A DNA stretch of 64,000 nt, taken from NCBI RefSeq assembly GCF_042654585.1, contig NZ_JBHSGR010000010.1:98794-162793 (forward strand). Direction: 5' to 3'. Both the position numbers and the translations under genes were made by a program. The notes under the pieces were generated by a model that saw only the letters and a program-made list of their open reading frames with translations, ran no database searches and was not told the origin of the DNA. Shown in pieces: positions 39,708 to 48,331 of the stretch (the first letter of the stretch is position 1; each line of letters begins with the position of its first letter). Source of the DNA: Geodermatophilus arenarius (lineage in GTDB: Bacteria > Actinomycetota > Actinomycetes > Mycobacteriales > Geodermatophilaceae).

Positions 39708-41338
39708 CGGGGCCCGCCGCCCTCGACGACGTCCGGGCGCTCCTGGACGACGCGCTGACCCGCTGGGGCGGCGTGCCCGACGCCGCCGGCCGCCTGGCCG
39801 CCGCCCGCCGGCGCCTCGACGAGCCCCTGCGGGTGGCGATCGTCGGCCGGGTCAAGGCCGGCAAGTCGACCCTGCTCAACGCCCTCGTGGGTGCCCGGGT
39901 GGCCCCGACCGACGCCGGCGAGTGCACCCGGGTGGTCACCGAGTACCGGCACGGCGCCACGCCCCGCGTCGTGCTGCGCGGCCGGGACGGCGCGGCCCGC
40001 GACCTGCCGGTGCGCCGGGACGGTGGGGGGCTGCAGCTGGACCTGGCCGGTACCGCGCCCGAGGACGTCGCGACGCTCGTCGTCGACTGGCCGTCGCCGG
40101 ACCTGCTGGCCGCCACGCTCGTCGACACCCCCGGCACCGGGTCGCTGTCGACGGGCACCAGCGACCGCACGCACGCCTTCCTCGGCACCGACGCGGGCCT
40201 CGCGGGCGCCGACGCGATCGTCCACCTGACCCGCCGGCCGCAGCCCGACGACCTGGCCGTCCTCAGCGCCTTCCAGGCCGCCACGGGCGCCACCGGGACC
40301 CTGACGACGACGATCACCGTGCTGTCCCGGGCCGACGAGCTCGGGGCGGGGCGCATCGACGCGCTGCACGCGGCCGAGGCGGCGGCCCGCCGGATGTCCG
40401 CGGACCCGGCGCTGCGGGCGGTCAGCTCGGCGGTCGTGCCGGTCGCCGGCCGGCTCGCGCTGGCCGGGCGGACCCTGCGGCACGGTGACCTGGTCGCCCT
40501 GCGGTCGCTGGCCGCCGCCGACCCGGCCGCGGTCACCGGCATGCTGCTCACCGCCGACCGGTTCTCGCGGCCGGAGACGCCCGTGCCGCTGTCGGCGGAG
40601 GTCCGGGCCGGCCTGCTCGACCGGCTGGGGCTGTTCGGGGTCCGCCTGTCGGTCGCCCTGGTCCGCGCCGGGATCGGCGACGCCGACGCGCTGGCCGCCG
40701 AGCTGCTGCGCCGCAGCGGCCTGGTCGAGCTGCAGCGGCTGCTGCACGTGCACTTCACCGCCCGCGGTGGGCCGGTGCGGGCCGCCGCCGCGCTGCGGCT
40801 GGTCGAGTCGCTGCTCGAGGAGCACCCGGTGGACGGGGCGGAGGCCGTGCGCGCGGAGGTCGAGCGGATCCGCCTGGCCGGGGACGACCTCGCGGAGCTG
40901 GCGTTGCTGGCCCGCACCCGCGCACCCGGCGGTCCCCTGCCGGCCGCGCTGGCCGCCGAGGGCGAGCGGCTGCTCGGCGCCACGGACACCACACCGGCCG
41001 CGCGGCTCGGGCTGCCCGCGGACACGCCCCCGGCGGCGCTGCGCACCGAGGCCCTGCAGGCGCTGCGGCGCTGGCGGGAGGCGGCGGCCGACCCGCTGGC
41101 CGACCGGGCGGCCGCGGACGCCGCCGACGTCGTCGTCCGGTCCGTCGAGGGGGTGCTGGCCGCCCTCGACGCGGCGCCCGGCTCAGCGGGCGCGGGACCA
41201 GGCCCGGGCGGAGCGGGTGAACAGCGGGACCGGGACCAGCAGGAACAGCCCGGCCGCCGCGATCAGCGCGACCCGGTCGAGGTCGGCGTCCCCCGCCGCG
41301 GTGCTCTGCGCCACGTCGAGGACCAGCAGGGTCGGTAG
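39704..41338 (+). CDS. dynamin-like GTPase, IniC-like
   Basis: 544-aa GTPase paired with the IniA-like protein. G1 GRVKAGKSTL near residue 50, G3 LVDTPGTGSL near 140, G4 LSRADELG near 207 (degenerate TKxD). The rest is helical with no clear membrane paddle, so it may act as partner of the first GTPase. GTG 39704 overlaps by 4 bp. The last about 50 residues are hydrophilic low-complexity and lie antisense to the end of the next gene (41183-41785); no earlier stop is in frame. Either a real tail-to-tail overlap or a lost stop. Confidence 0.87.
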   Translation: MTGPAALDDVRALLDDALTRWGGVPDAAGRLAAARRRLDEPLRVAIVGRVKAGKSTLLNALVGARVAPTDAGECTRVVTEYRHGATPRVVLRGRDGAARDLPVRRDGGGLQLDLAGTAPEDVATLVVDWPSPDLLAATLVDTPGTGSLSTGTSDRTHAFLGTDAGLAGADAIVHLTRRPQPDDLAVLSAFQAATGATGTLTTTITVLSRADELGAGRIDALHAAEAAARRMSADPALRAVSSAVVPVAGRLALAGRTLRHGDLVALRSLAAADPAAVTGMLLTADRFSRPETPVPLSAEVRAGLLDRLGLFGVRLSVALVRAGIGDADALAAELLRRSGLVELQRLLHVHFTARGGPVRAAAALRLVESLLEEHPVDGAEAVRAEVERIRLAGDDLAELALLARTRAPGGPLPAALAAEGERLLGATDTTPAARLGLPADTPPAALRTEALQALRRWREAAADPLADRAAADAADVVVRSVEGVLAALDAAPGSAGAGPGPGGAGEQRDRDQQEQPGRRDQRDPVEVGVPRRGALRHVEDQQGR

Positions 41339-41785
41339 CAGGGCCGCCAGCAGCAGCCAGCGGGCCCACGCCCGGCGCCGCAGCGCGAGCGCCGTCCCGG
41401 CCGCCATGACGGCGGTGACCAGCCCGGTGGCGCCGACCACCGTCGCGATCGTCGCTGCGACGGCGTCGGCGACCTCCCCGGCCGACGCGGCCGGGTCACC
41501 GGCGGCCGCGGTCCCGGTCAGCCGCGCGTCGAGCGCCGCGCGGTCGAGGAGCATCGCCAGCACGCCGGCGACGGCGGCCAGCGCCGCGGCCCAGCACAGC
41601 AGGCCGGAGACCCGGACGGCGCGCGGGCGCGGCGGCACGGTCGGGGTCAGCGGGAGCGCGACCGAGCTCGTGAGCGGAGGGCGTGGGGGGAGCGGACGTC
41701 CCTGCGGGACCCCGGCGTGCCTGCGGGGGAGCGGTCGTTCCCCCGGAGCCGCCTCCGTCGTCCCCGCCGTCCGTGCCCCGTCCAC
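41183..41785 (-). CDS. four-span membrane protein, hypothetical
   Basis: 200-aa protein with a Pro/Arg-rich cytoplasmic N-terminus and about four membrane spans (LLCWAAALAAVAGVLAMLL, ATIATVVGATGLVTAVMAAG, WLLLAALLPTLLVLDVAQ, VALIAAAGLFLLVPVPLF). No family recognised. GTG 41785 follows a strong GGGGAGGGG site; an earlier in-frame GTG at 41851 is less likely. Its 3' end overlaps the IniC-like gene by 156 bp on the other strand. Confidence 0.72.
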   Translation of the reverse strand: MDGARTAGTTEAAPGERPLPRRHAGVPQGRPLPPRPPLTSSVALPLTPTVPPRPRAVRVSGLLCWAAALAAVAGVLAMLLDRAALDARLTGTAAAGDPAASAGEVADAVAATIATVVGATGLVTAVMAAGTALALRRRAWARWLLLAALLPTLLVLDVAQSTAAGDADLDRVALIAAAGLFLLVPVPLFTRSARAWSRAR

Positions 41786-41957
41786 GAGCTGCCCCTCCCC
41801 GTCGCGTGGGGGGAGGGTGTCACCGCACAGCGGTACCGCCGGGTCCCGCAACGGCCGGGCGGGACGGGACCCACCGTGTCTGTACCCGCAGCGATCCCAC
41901 TGCAGCCCTCCGTGAACGGGGACGGGCCCCGCGATGCCGTCGGCCCGCCCGCGGGGC

Positions 41958-42749
41958 TCAGCGCCCGGTGAACCGCGGCGGGCGCTTGGCCAGGAACGCC
42001 TCGACCGCCTCGGCGTGGTCGGCAGTGCCGCCGAGCTCGGTCTGCAGCCGCGCCTCCAGCGCCAGCGTCTCCTCCAGCGAGTCGGTGGGCGCGCTCGCCA
42101 GCACCGTCTTGACCGCCCGGTAGGCCGCCGTCGGCCCCGTGGCCAGCCGCTCGGCCAGCGCCCTGGCCTCGTCCGCCACGCGGTCGGCCTCGACGACCCG
42201 GTGCACCAGACCCCACTGCAGCGCCGTCTCGGCGGGGAAGGCGTCGGGGAGCAGCAGCAGCTCGGTGGCGCGGGCGACGCCCACGCTGTGCACCAGCCGC
42301 GCGGCCAGGGCCGAGTCGCTGGACAGCCCGATGCCGGTGAACGCGGTCGTGAACTTCGCGCCCGCGGCGGCCACCCGCAGGTCGCCGGCCATCGCGAGCC
42401 CCAGCCCCGCGCCGGCGCAGGCGCCGTTGATCCCGACGACGACCGGCACCCGCAGCCCGGCCAGCGCCAGGACCAGCGGGTTGTACTCGTCCTCGACGAC
42501 CGACAGCGAGCTCCCGGCGTCCCCGCGCAGCGACTCGACGTGCTCGGCGAGGTCCTGGCCCACGCAGAACGCCCGGCCGGTGCCGGTGACCAGCACCGCC
42601 CGCACCGACCCGTCGCCGGCGATCCCCTGCACCACCTCGAGCAGCTCCCGCCGCATCGCCCGGGAGATCCCCGGCCGCTGCAGCGTGACGGTCGCGACGC
42701 CGCCGGCGTCCTCGCGGGTCACGGTCGTGGTGGCGGTGGTCTCCGACAT
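41958..42749 (-). CDS. enoyl-CoA hydratase/isomerase family protein
   Basis: 263-aa crotonase-fold protein. Oxyanion-hole stretches are AFCVGQDL and GACAGAGLGLAMAGDLRVAA; the following FTGIGLSSDSALAARL has Asp-Ser where hydratases have the second Glu. This matches PaaG-type isomerases (ring epoxide or double-bond isomerase) better than a classic hydratase. No other paa genes are nearby. ATG 42749 is preferred over GTG 42758. Divergent from efeU. Confidence 0.88.
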   Translation of the reverse strand: MSETTATTTVTREDAGGVATVTLQRPGISRAMRRELLEVVQGIAGDGSVRAVLVTGTGRAFCVGQDLAEHVESLRGDAGSSLSVVEDEYNPLVLALAGLRVPVVVGINGACAGAGLGLAMAGDLRVAAAGAKFTTAFTGIGLSSDSALAARLVHSVGVARATELLLLPDAFPAETALQWGLVHRVVEADRVADEARALAERLATGPTAAYRAVKTVLASAPTDSLEETLALEARLQTELGGTADHAEAVEAFLAKRPPRFTGR

Positions 42750-42827
42750 GCCGGTCACCCTGCCACGCCCGCCCCCGGCCGAGGGGGCCTCCCGCGGACG
42801 GGGGCCGGAACGATCGTGCGCGACGAG

Positions 42828-42846
42828 TAAGGTGTGCCTGCCCTCA
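42828..42846 (+). promoter_or_regulatory. candidate IdeR/DtxR iron box before efeU
   Basis: TAAGGTGTGCCTGCCCTCA matches the 19-bp IdeR/DtxR consensus at 13 positions, including the AGGT, GCCT and CCT blocks, and lies 45 bp before the efeU start. Iron repression of an iron uptake operon is expected. Confidence 0.5.
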
Positions 42847-42890
42847 GTCCGGTGACGGGGGACACCCCAACCCCGACAGATGGGTCAGCC

Positions 42891-43790
42891 ATGGGCCAGG
42901 CGTTCGTCGCCAGCTACCTCATCGGCCTCCGCGAGGGCCTCGAGGCCACCCTGGTGGTCAGCATCCTCGTCGCGTACCTGGTCAAGAGCGGCCGCCGCCG
43001 CCAGCTGCTGCCGCTGTGGGCGGGCGTGGCCGCGGCCGTCGCCCTGTCGGTCCTGTTCGGCGCGCTGCTCACCTACACGCGGACGACGCTGCTGGCCGAC
43101 TACCGCTCGCGCGAGCTGTTCGAGGCGATCACCTCGGTGCTGGCGGTCGCGCTGGTCACCTGGATGGTCTTCTGGATGCGCCGGACCGCCCGGAAGCTCA
43201 AGGGGGAGCTCACCGGGCAGCTCGAGCACGCGCTGGGCACGGGCACGCTCGCCGTCGCCGGCGTCGCCTTCCTGTCCGTCGTCCGCGAGGGCCTGGAGAC
43301 GACGCTGCTGTTCTACGCGGCCGCCCAGGGCGCGACGACGTCGGCGACCCCGCTGGTGGCCATCTCCGCGGGCGTGCTCACCGCCGTCGTCGTCGGGATC
43401 GGCCTGTACGCGGGCGCCATCCGGATCGACCTGTCGCGGTTCTTCACCGTCAGCGGGGTGCTGCTGGTCCTCGTCGCGGCCGGGATCCTCAAGTACGGGG
43501 TCCACGACTTCCAGGAGGCCGGGGTGCTCCCGGGCCTGGATGTGCTCGCCTTCGACATCTCGGGCGTCCTGGACCCGAACAGCTGGTACGGCGCGGCGAT
43601 CGCCGGGATCTTCAACGTCACCGCGGCCCCCACGGTGCTCGAGACGGTCGCGTACGTCGCCTACCTGGTGCCGGTGCTCGTCGCCTTCCTCTGGCCGGCC
43701 CGCACGCTGGCCGCCCCGAAGCCCTCCGGCGCCGACCCGGCCCGGACCCCCACCCAGCCGTCGGAGACCACCCAGCATGTCCGTGCGTGA
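42891..43790 (+). CDS. efeU: EfeU ferrous/ferric iron permease (FTR1 family)
   Basis: 299-aa membrane protein with seven predicted spans. Two iron-binding REGLE motifs are present: REGLEATLVVSIL near residue 13 and REGLETTLLFY near 133. In the EfeUOB system the permease imports iron after oxidation by EfeB and capture by EfeO. ATG 42891 begins the first span. Its stop lies inside efeO, which starts 14 bp earlier, so the two are coupled. Confidence 0.95.
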   Translation: MGQAFVASYLIGLREGLEATLVVSILVAYLVKSGRRRQLLPLWAGVAAAVALSVLFGALLTYTRTTLLADYRSRELFEAITSVLAVALVTWMVFWMRRTARKLKGELTGQLEHALGTGTLAVAGVAFLSVVREGLETTLLFYAAAQGATTSATPLVAISAGVLTAVVVGIGLYAGAIRIDLSRFFTVSGVLLVLVAAGILKYGVHDFQEAGVLPGLDVLAFDISGVLDPNSWYGAAIAGIFNVTAAPTVLETVAYVAYLVPVLVAFLWPARTLAAPKPSGADPARTPTQPSETTQHVRA

Positions 43791-44931
43791 CCGCCGCCTC
43801 CCCCTGCTCACCGCCGGCCTGCTGGCCGCGCTGACCACCGCCGCCTGCTCGTCGGCCGACGGCGGCTCCGGCGCCGCGTCCGCCGGCGGGGAGGCGGCCG
43901 ACACCGTCGCCGTCGCCGCCACCGACGACGCCTGCGACGTCGCCAGCAGCGAGCTGCCGGCCGGGACGCACAGCTTCGCGGTGACCAACTCCGGCGACCA
44001 GGTGACCGAGTTCTACGTCTACGCCGAGGGCGACCGGGTCATGGGCGAGGTGGAGAACATCGCGCCGGGCCTGACCCGCGAGCTGCTCGTCGAGCTGCCC
44101 GCCGGCAGCTACGAGACCGCCTGCAAGCCGGGCATGGTCGGCGACGGCATCCGCGGCGACCTCACCGTCACCGGCGAGGCCCGGTCGCTGTCGGAGGACG
44201 AGACCCTCGCCCAGGCGAGCGCGGACTACCAGCGCTACGTGCAGAGCCAGACCGGCGCGCTGCTCGAGCAGACCACCGCCTTCGTGGACGCGGTGGAGGC
44301 GGGCGACGTCGAGGGCGCCAAGGCGCTGTACCCGGTCGCGCGCACCTACTGGGAGCGGATCGAGCCGGTGGCCGAGGTCTTCGGCGACCTCGACCCGCTC
44401 ATCGACGGCCGCGAGGGCGACCAGGCCGAGGGCGAGGACTTCACCGGCTTCCACCGCATCGAGCAGGCGCTGTGGGTCGGCGGCACGACCGAGGGCATGA
44501 CCCCCTACGCCGACCAGCTGCTCGCGAACGTGCAGGAGGTCGTCGAGCTCGCCGACGACACGACGCTGGAGCCGCTGCAGCTGGCCAACGGCGCCAAGGC
44601 CCTCCTCGACGAGATCGCCACCGGCAAGATCACCGGCGAGGAGGACCGCTACTCGCACACCGACCTGTGGGACTTCGCCGCCAACCTCGAGGGCTCCGAG
44701 GCCGCCGTCCAGGCGCTGCGCCCCTACCTCGAGGAGGCCGACCCCGACCTGGTCGCGGAGATCGACGAGCGGTTCGCCGCCACCGAGGCCGAGCTCGGGC
44801 AGTACCGCACCGAGGGCGGCTGGACGCTGCACGACCAGCTCACTGAGGAGCAGCTCCGCGGCCTGTCCGACAGCATCACCGCGCTGTCGGAGTCGGTCAG
44901 CCAGGTCGCGGCGGTCGTCGCGGACCAGTGA
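43777..44931 (+). CDS. efeO: EfeO iron-binding lipoprotein
   Basis: 384-aa secreted protein. A signal peptide with lipobox TTAAC puts Cys at about residue 24, so it is a lipoprotein. The N-terminal cupredoxin-like domain (CDVASSELPAGTHSFAVTNSGDQVTEFYVY) has the conserved Cys pair; the C-terminal M75/imelysin domain has the metal site FHRIEQALW (HxxE). It captures iron outside the membrane for EfeU. Overlaps efeU by 14 bp. Confidence 0.95.
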   Translation: MSVRDRRLPLLTAGLLAALTTAACSSADGGSGAASAGGEAADTVAVAATDDACDVASSELPAGTHSFAVTNSGDQVTEFYVYAEGDRVMGEVENIAPGLTRELLVELPAGSYETACKPGMVGDGIRGDLTVTGEARSLSEDETLAQASADYQRYVQSQTGALLEQTTAFVDAVEAGDVEGAKALYPVARTYWERIEPVAEVFGDLDPLIDGREGDQAEGEDFTGFHRIEQALWVGGTTEGMTPYADQLLANVQEVVELADDTTLEPLQLANGAKALLDEIATGKITGEEDRYSHTDLWDFAANLEGSEAAVQALRPYLEEADPDLVAEIDERFAATEAELGQYRTEGGWTLHDQLTEEQLRGLSDSITALSESVSQVAAVVADQ

Positions 44932-44973
44932 CCCGCGGCACACCGGCGCCGGGGACGCGCCGGTGTGCGCGGG
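44932..44973 (+). terminator. hairpin between efeO and efeB
   Basis: Perfect 12-bp stem (GCACACCGGCGC at 44938-44949 with 44957-44968), 7-nt loop, plus five outer pairs across a G bulge. It starts 1 bp after the efeO stop. Likely attenuates efeB or stabilises the efeUO mRNA. Confidence 0.6.
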
Positions 44974-45013
44974 ACGTTGCGCCCTGCGAGACCGTCCCCG
45001 TCCCGAGGAAGCC

Positions 45014-46348
45014 ATGACGGAGCCCACCGCCGACCAGCCGGCCGCGCCGCAGCGGCCGGGTCTGTCCCGCCGCCGCCTGCTGGGCACCCTCGGCGTCGGC
45101 ACCGCCGGTGTCCTCGCCGCGGGCGCGGCCGGCGGCGTCGTCGGCCGGGCGACCGCCGAGGGCCCGGCGGGCGGAGCCCAGGCGGCCGGACCGGCCCCGA
45201 CCGACGCGGTGCCCTTCCACGGCGAGCACCAGGCGGGGATCGTCACGCCCGCCCAGGACCGGCTGCACTTCGTCGCCCTCGACGTCACCACCGACAGCCG
45301 CGACGACCTCGTCGCGCTGCTGCGGGACTGGACCGAGGCCGCGCGGCGCATGACCGCGGGCCGGGACGCCGGACCGGTCGGCGCCGTCGACGGCGAGCGG
45401 TACGCCCCGCCGGACGACACCGGCGAGGCGATCGGCCTGCCGCCGTCCGGGCTGACGATCACCGTCGGCTTCGGGCCCACGCTGTTCACCACCGCCGACG
45501 GCCGCGACCGCTTCGGCCTCGCCGCCCGCCGGCCCGCGCCGCTGGTCGAGCTGCCGTCGTTCCCCGGCGACCAGGTCGACCCCGCGATCAGCGGCGGTGA
45601 CCTGTGCCTCCAGGCCTGCGCCAACGACCCGCAGGTCGCCGTCCACGCCGTCCGCAACCTGGTGCGCATCGGCGCCGGGGTGGTCAGCGTGCGCTGGTCG
45701 CAGCTGGGCTTCGGCCGGACGTCGTCGACCAGCACCGGCCAGGCCACCCCGCGCAACCTGTTCGGGTTCAAGGACGGCACCGCCAACCTCAAGGCCGAGA
45801 ACGGCAGCGCGCTGGACCGGTTCGTGTGGGTCGGCGACGACGACGGCGAGGGGGGCCGGGCGGACTGGCTGCGCGGCGGCTCCTACCTGGTCACGCGGCG
45901 GATCCGGATGCTGGTCGAGCCGTGGGACAGCTCCTCGCTGGACGAGCAGCAGCGCACCATCGGCCGCACCAAGGGGAGCGGGGCACCGCTCGGCCAGCGC
46001 GCGGAGTTCGACCCGGTCGACTTCACGGAGCAGGTCGACGGCGAGTTCGCGATCCCCGAGACCAGCCACGTCTTCCTCGCCCACCCGACCAACTCCGGGA
46101 CGGCGATCCTGCGGCGCGGCTACAGCTTCGTCGACGGCTCCGACGGCCTGGGCCGGCTCGACGCCGGGCTGTTCTTCATCGCCTTCCAGCGGAACCCGGA
46201 GACCGGCTTCGTGCAGGTGCAGCGCAACCTGCGGACGGACGCGATGAACGAGTACGTCCGGCACACGTCGTCGGCGGTGTTCGCCTGCCCGCCCGGCGTC
46301 CGCGGCGACGCCGACTGGTGGGGCCGCGCCCTCTTCGAGTCCGCCTGA
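45014..46348 (+). CDS. efeB: EfeB deferrochelatase/DyP-type peroxidase
   Basis: 444-aa haem peroxidase. The N-terminal Tat signal (SRRRLLGTLGVG followed by a hydrophobic stretch) sends the folded enzyme outside. The DyP signature GFKDGTAN is near residue 252, the proximal haem His in HVFLAHPTNSG near 355. EfeB oxidises ferrous iron or removes iron from haem for uptake. ATG 45014 has a GAGGAA site. Third gene of efeUOB, 82 bp after efeO. Confidence 0.95.
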   Translation: MTEPTADQPAAPQRPGLSRRRLLGTLGVGTAGVLAAGAAGGVVGRATAEGPAGGAQAAGPAPTDAVPFHGEHQAGIVTPAQDRLHFVALDVTTDSRDDLVALLRDWTEAARRMTAGRDAGPVGAVDGERYAPPDDTGEAIGLPPSGLTITVGFGPTLFTTADGRDRFGLAARRPAPLVELPSFPGDQVDPAISGGDLCLQACANDPQVAVHAVRNLVRIGAGVVSVRWSQLGFGRTSSTSTGQATPRNLFGFKDGTANLKAENGSALDRFVWVGDDDGEGGRADWLRGGSYLVTRRIRMLVEPWDSSSLDEQQRTIGRTKGSGAPLGQRAEFDPVDFTEQVDGEFAIPETSHVFLAHPTNSGTAILRRGYSFVDGSDGLGRLDAGLFFIAFQRNPETGFVQVQRNLRTDAMNEYVRHTSSAVFACPPGVRGDADWWGRALFESA

Positions 46349-46553
46349 GCCGGCCGGCCACCGGCGTGTCACCGGGGCGTCGTCGGCGCGTCGCCGTGTC
46401 GATGCCGAGCCGTGACGCACGGGACTCCCCGGACGGGTGGGACTGCTGGGAGGATGTGTGGTCTCGGAAGGACCGGGCACCTCCGCGGACGAGGACCGGT
46501 ACGCCGGGACGGACGGCGTCGGCAGCAGGGCCGGCAGGGATGGGAGAGGTCCC

Positions 46554-48311
46554 GTGGTGGAACCGGGTCGCCGGATGCTCGGTGACCGCTACGAACTCTC
46601 CCGGCTCATCGCCGCCGGTGGCATGGGCCAGGTCTGGCGCGGCACCGACGTGCTGCTGCACCGCCCGGTCGCGGTCAAGGTCCTGCGCAGCGAGTACACC
46701 GGCGACCCGACGTTCCTCGCCCGCTTCCGCGCCGAGGCCCAGCACGCCGCGGCGCTGAACCACCCGAACATCGCGGCGGTCTACGACTACGGCGAGACCA
46801 CGGCACGGGACACGGCCGGGGACACCGGCGAGACACTCGCCTACCTGGTCATGGAGCTGGTCGAGGGCCAGCCGCTGTCGGCGCTGCTGCGCCGCGAGGG
46901 CCGGCTGGACACCTCCACCACCCTGTCGGTGCTCGGCCAGACCGCCGCCGCGCTGTCCGAGGCGCACCGCGCCGGGCTGGTGCACCGCGACGTCAAGCCC
47001 GGCAACATCCTCGTCCGCGCCGACGGCAGCGTGAAGATCACCGACTTCGGCATCGCCTGGTCGGCCGGCAGCGTCCCGCTCACCCAGACCGGCCAGGTCA
47101 TCGGCACGCCGCAGTACCTCTCGCCGGAGCAGGCCGAGGGGCACCTGGCCACCCCGGCCAGCGACGTCTACGCCCTCGGCCTGGTCGGCTACGAGTGCCT
47201 CACCGGGCACCCCGCCTTCGACGGCGACAACGCGGTCACCATCGCGCTCAAGCAGCTGCGCTCGGACCCCGAGCCGCTGCCGGACACGCTGCCCCGCGAC
47301 GTCCGCACCCTCATCCGCCGCGCGCTGGCCAAGGACCCGGCCGCCCGCATGCCCGACGGCGCCGCGTTCGTCGCCGCGGTCGAGGACGCCCGCGCCGGGC
47401 GGCTGCCGGACCTCGAGCCACCGGCACCGGCACCGGCACCGGCACCGGCACCGGCGCCCGCGCCCGTCCCGGCCGCCGCGCCGGCCGGAGTGGCGGTTGC
47501 CGCCGTCCCGGTCGCCGTCGACGCCGGCCCGCCCACCCAGGCCGCCCCCGGCCCGTCCGGCGTGCTCCCCGGCCCGGGCGGGCCGCGGCGCAGCAGCCCC
47601 CCGCCACCGCCCCGCCACCGGGTCGCGGCGGTCCTGGTCCCGCTGCTGGCGCTGCTGCTGGGCGCCGGGCTGGCCGGCGTCGTCTTCACCGCCCTGGGCG
47701 ACGACCCCGGCTCCCCGACCGTCGTCGCCGCGCAGACCCGCGACAGCGAGGACGGCGTGGTGCTCGAGGCCGGTGACTACGTCGGCCGGCCGATCGACGA
47801 CGTCGCCACCCAGCTGTCCGCGCTGGGCCTGGGCGTGGAGCGGCGCGAGCAGGTGACCGGGTCCGCGGTCCCGGGCCGGGTGCTCGGCGTCTCGCCCGAG
47901 GGCGTGCGCCTCGAGCCCGGCGACGACGTCGTCGTCACCTTCGCCGTCGCGCCGGCCGGTGGCCGCGGCTCCCGGCCGGCGCCCACGGGGCAGGGTGGCG
48001 ACGGCGGCGTCTCGGCCGTGACCGGCGACAGCACGCCCGGCACGGTGGTCGAGCCGGTCCCGCCCGCGACGGACCCGGCTCCGGGGACGGCGGTCCCGGA
48101 GCCGACCGAGGCCGCGACCCCGACCACGACCACCGCGCCCGGCTCGTCCGCGACCGGCTCCCCGTCGGACACGACGACCACCACGCCGGCGACGCCCACC
48201 GGCACCACCGCCACGAGCTCGAGCACCCCGACGTCGTCGTCGCCGGTGACCGGCACCGCCGGGACGACGAGCGGGACCACCTCCGCCGCGGGAGACTCCA
48301 CCAGCCGCTGA
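46554..48311 (+). CDS. Ser/Thr protein kinase with one PASTA domain
   Basis: About 585 aa. Kinase domain at residues 10-275 with GGMGQVWRGTD, VAVKVL, HRDVKPGNIL, DFGIAW and SPEQ. A run of Pro-Ala repeats follows, then a membrane span near 355-380, one PASTA domain (about 400-467) and a Thr/Ser/Pro-rich outer tail. It resembles PknA of this window more than PknB. GTG 46554 is preferred (GGGAGAGG upstream); GTG 46458 with GGGAGG is also possible and would add 32 residues. A close paralogue follows 20 bp downstream. Confidence 0.9.
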   Translation: MVEPGRRMLGDRYELSRLIAAGGMGQVWRGTDVLLHRPVAVKVLRSEYTGDPTFLARFRAEAQHAAALNHPNIAAVYDYGETTARDTAGDTGETLAYLVMELVEGQPLSALLRREGRLDTSTTLSVLGQTAAALSEAHRAGLVHRDVKPGNILVRADGSVKITDFGIAWSAGSVPLTQTGQVIGTPQYLSPEQAEGHLATPASDVYALGLVGYECLTGHPAFDGDNAVTIALKQLRSDPEPLPDTLPRDVRTLIRRALAKDPAARMPDGAAFVAAVEDARAGRLPDLEPPAPAPAPAPAPAPAPVPAAAPAGVAVAAVPVAVDAGPPTQAAPGPSGVLPGPGGPRRSSPPPPPRHRVAAVLVPLLALLLGAGLAGVVFTALGDDPGSPTVVAAQTRDSEDGVVLEAGDYVGRPIDDVATQLSALGLGVERREQVTGSAVPGRVLGVSPEGVRLEPGDDVVVTFAVAPAGGRGSRPAPTGQGGDGGVSAVTGDSTPGTVVEPVPPATDPAPGTAVPEPTEAATPTTTTAPGSSATGSPSDTTTTTPATPTGTTATSSSTPTSSSPVTGTAGTTSGTTSAAGDSTSR

Positions 48312-48331
48312 TCCGGAACCGAGGAGGTGCG

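Noticed and set aside
47420..47460. CCGGCA hexamer repeat
   Set aside because: Simple codon repeat for the Pro-Ala linker of the kinase; no further meaning assigned.
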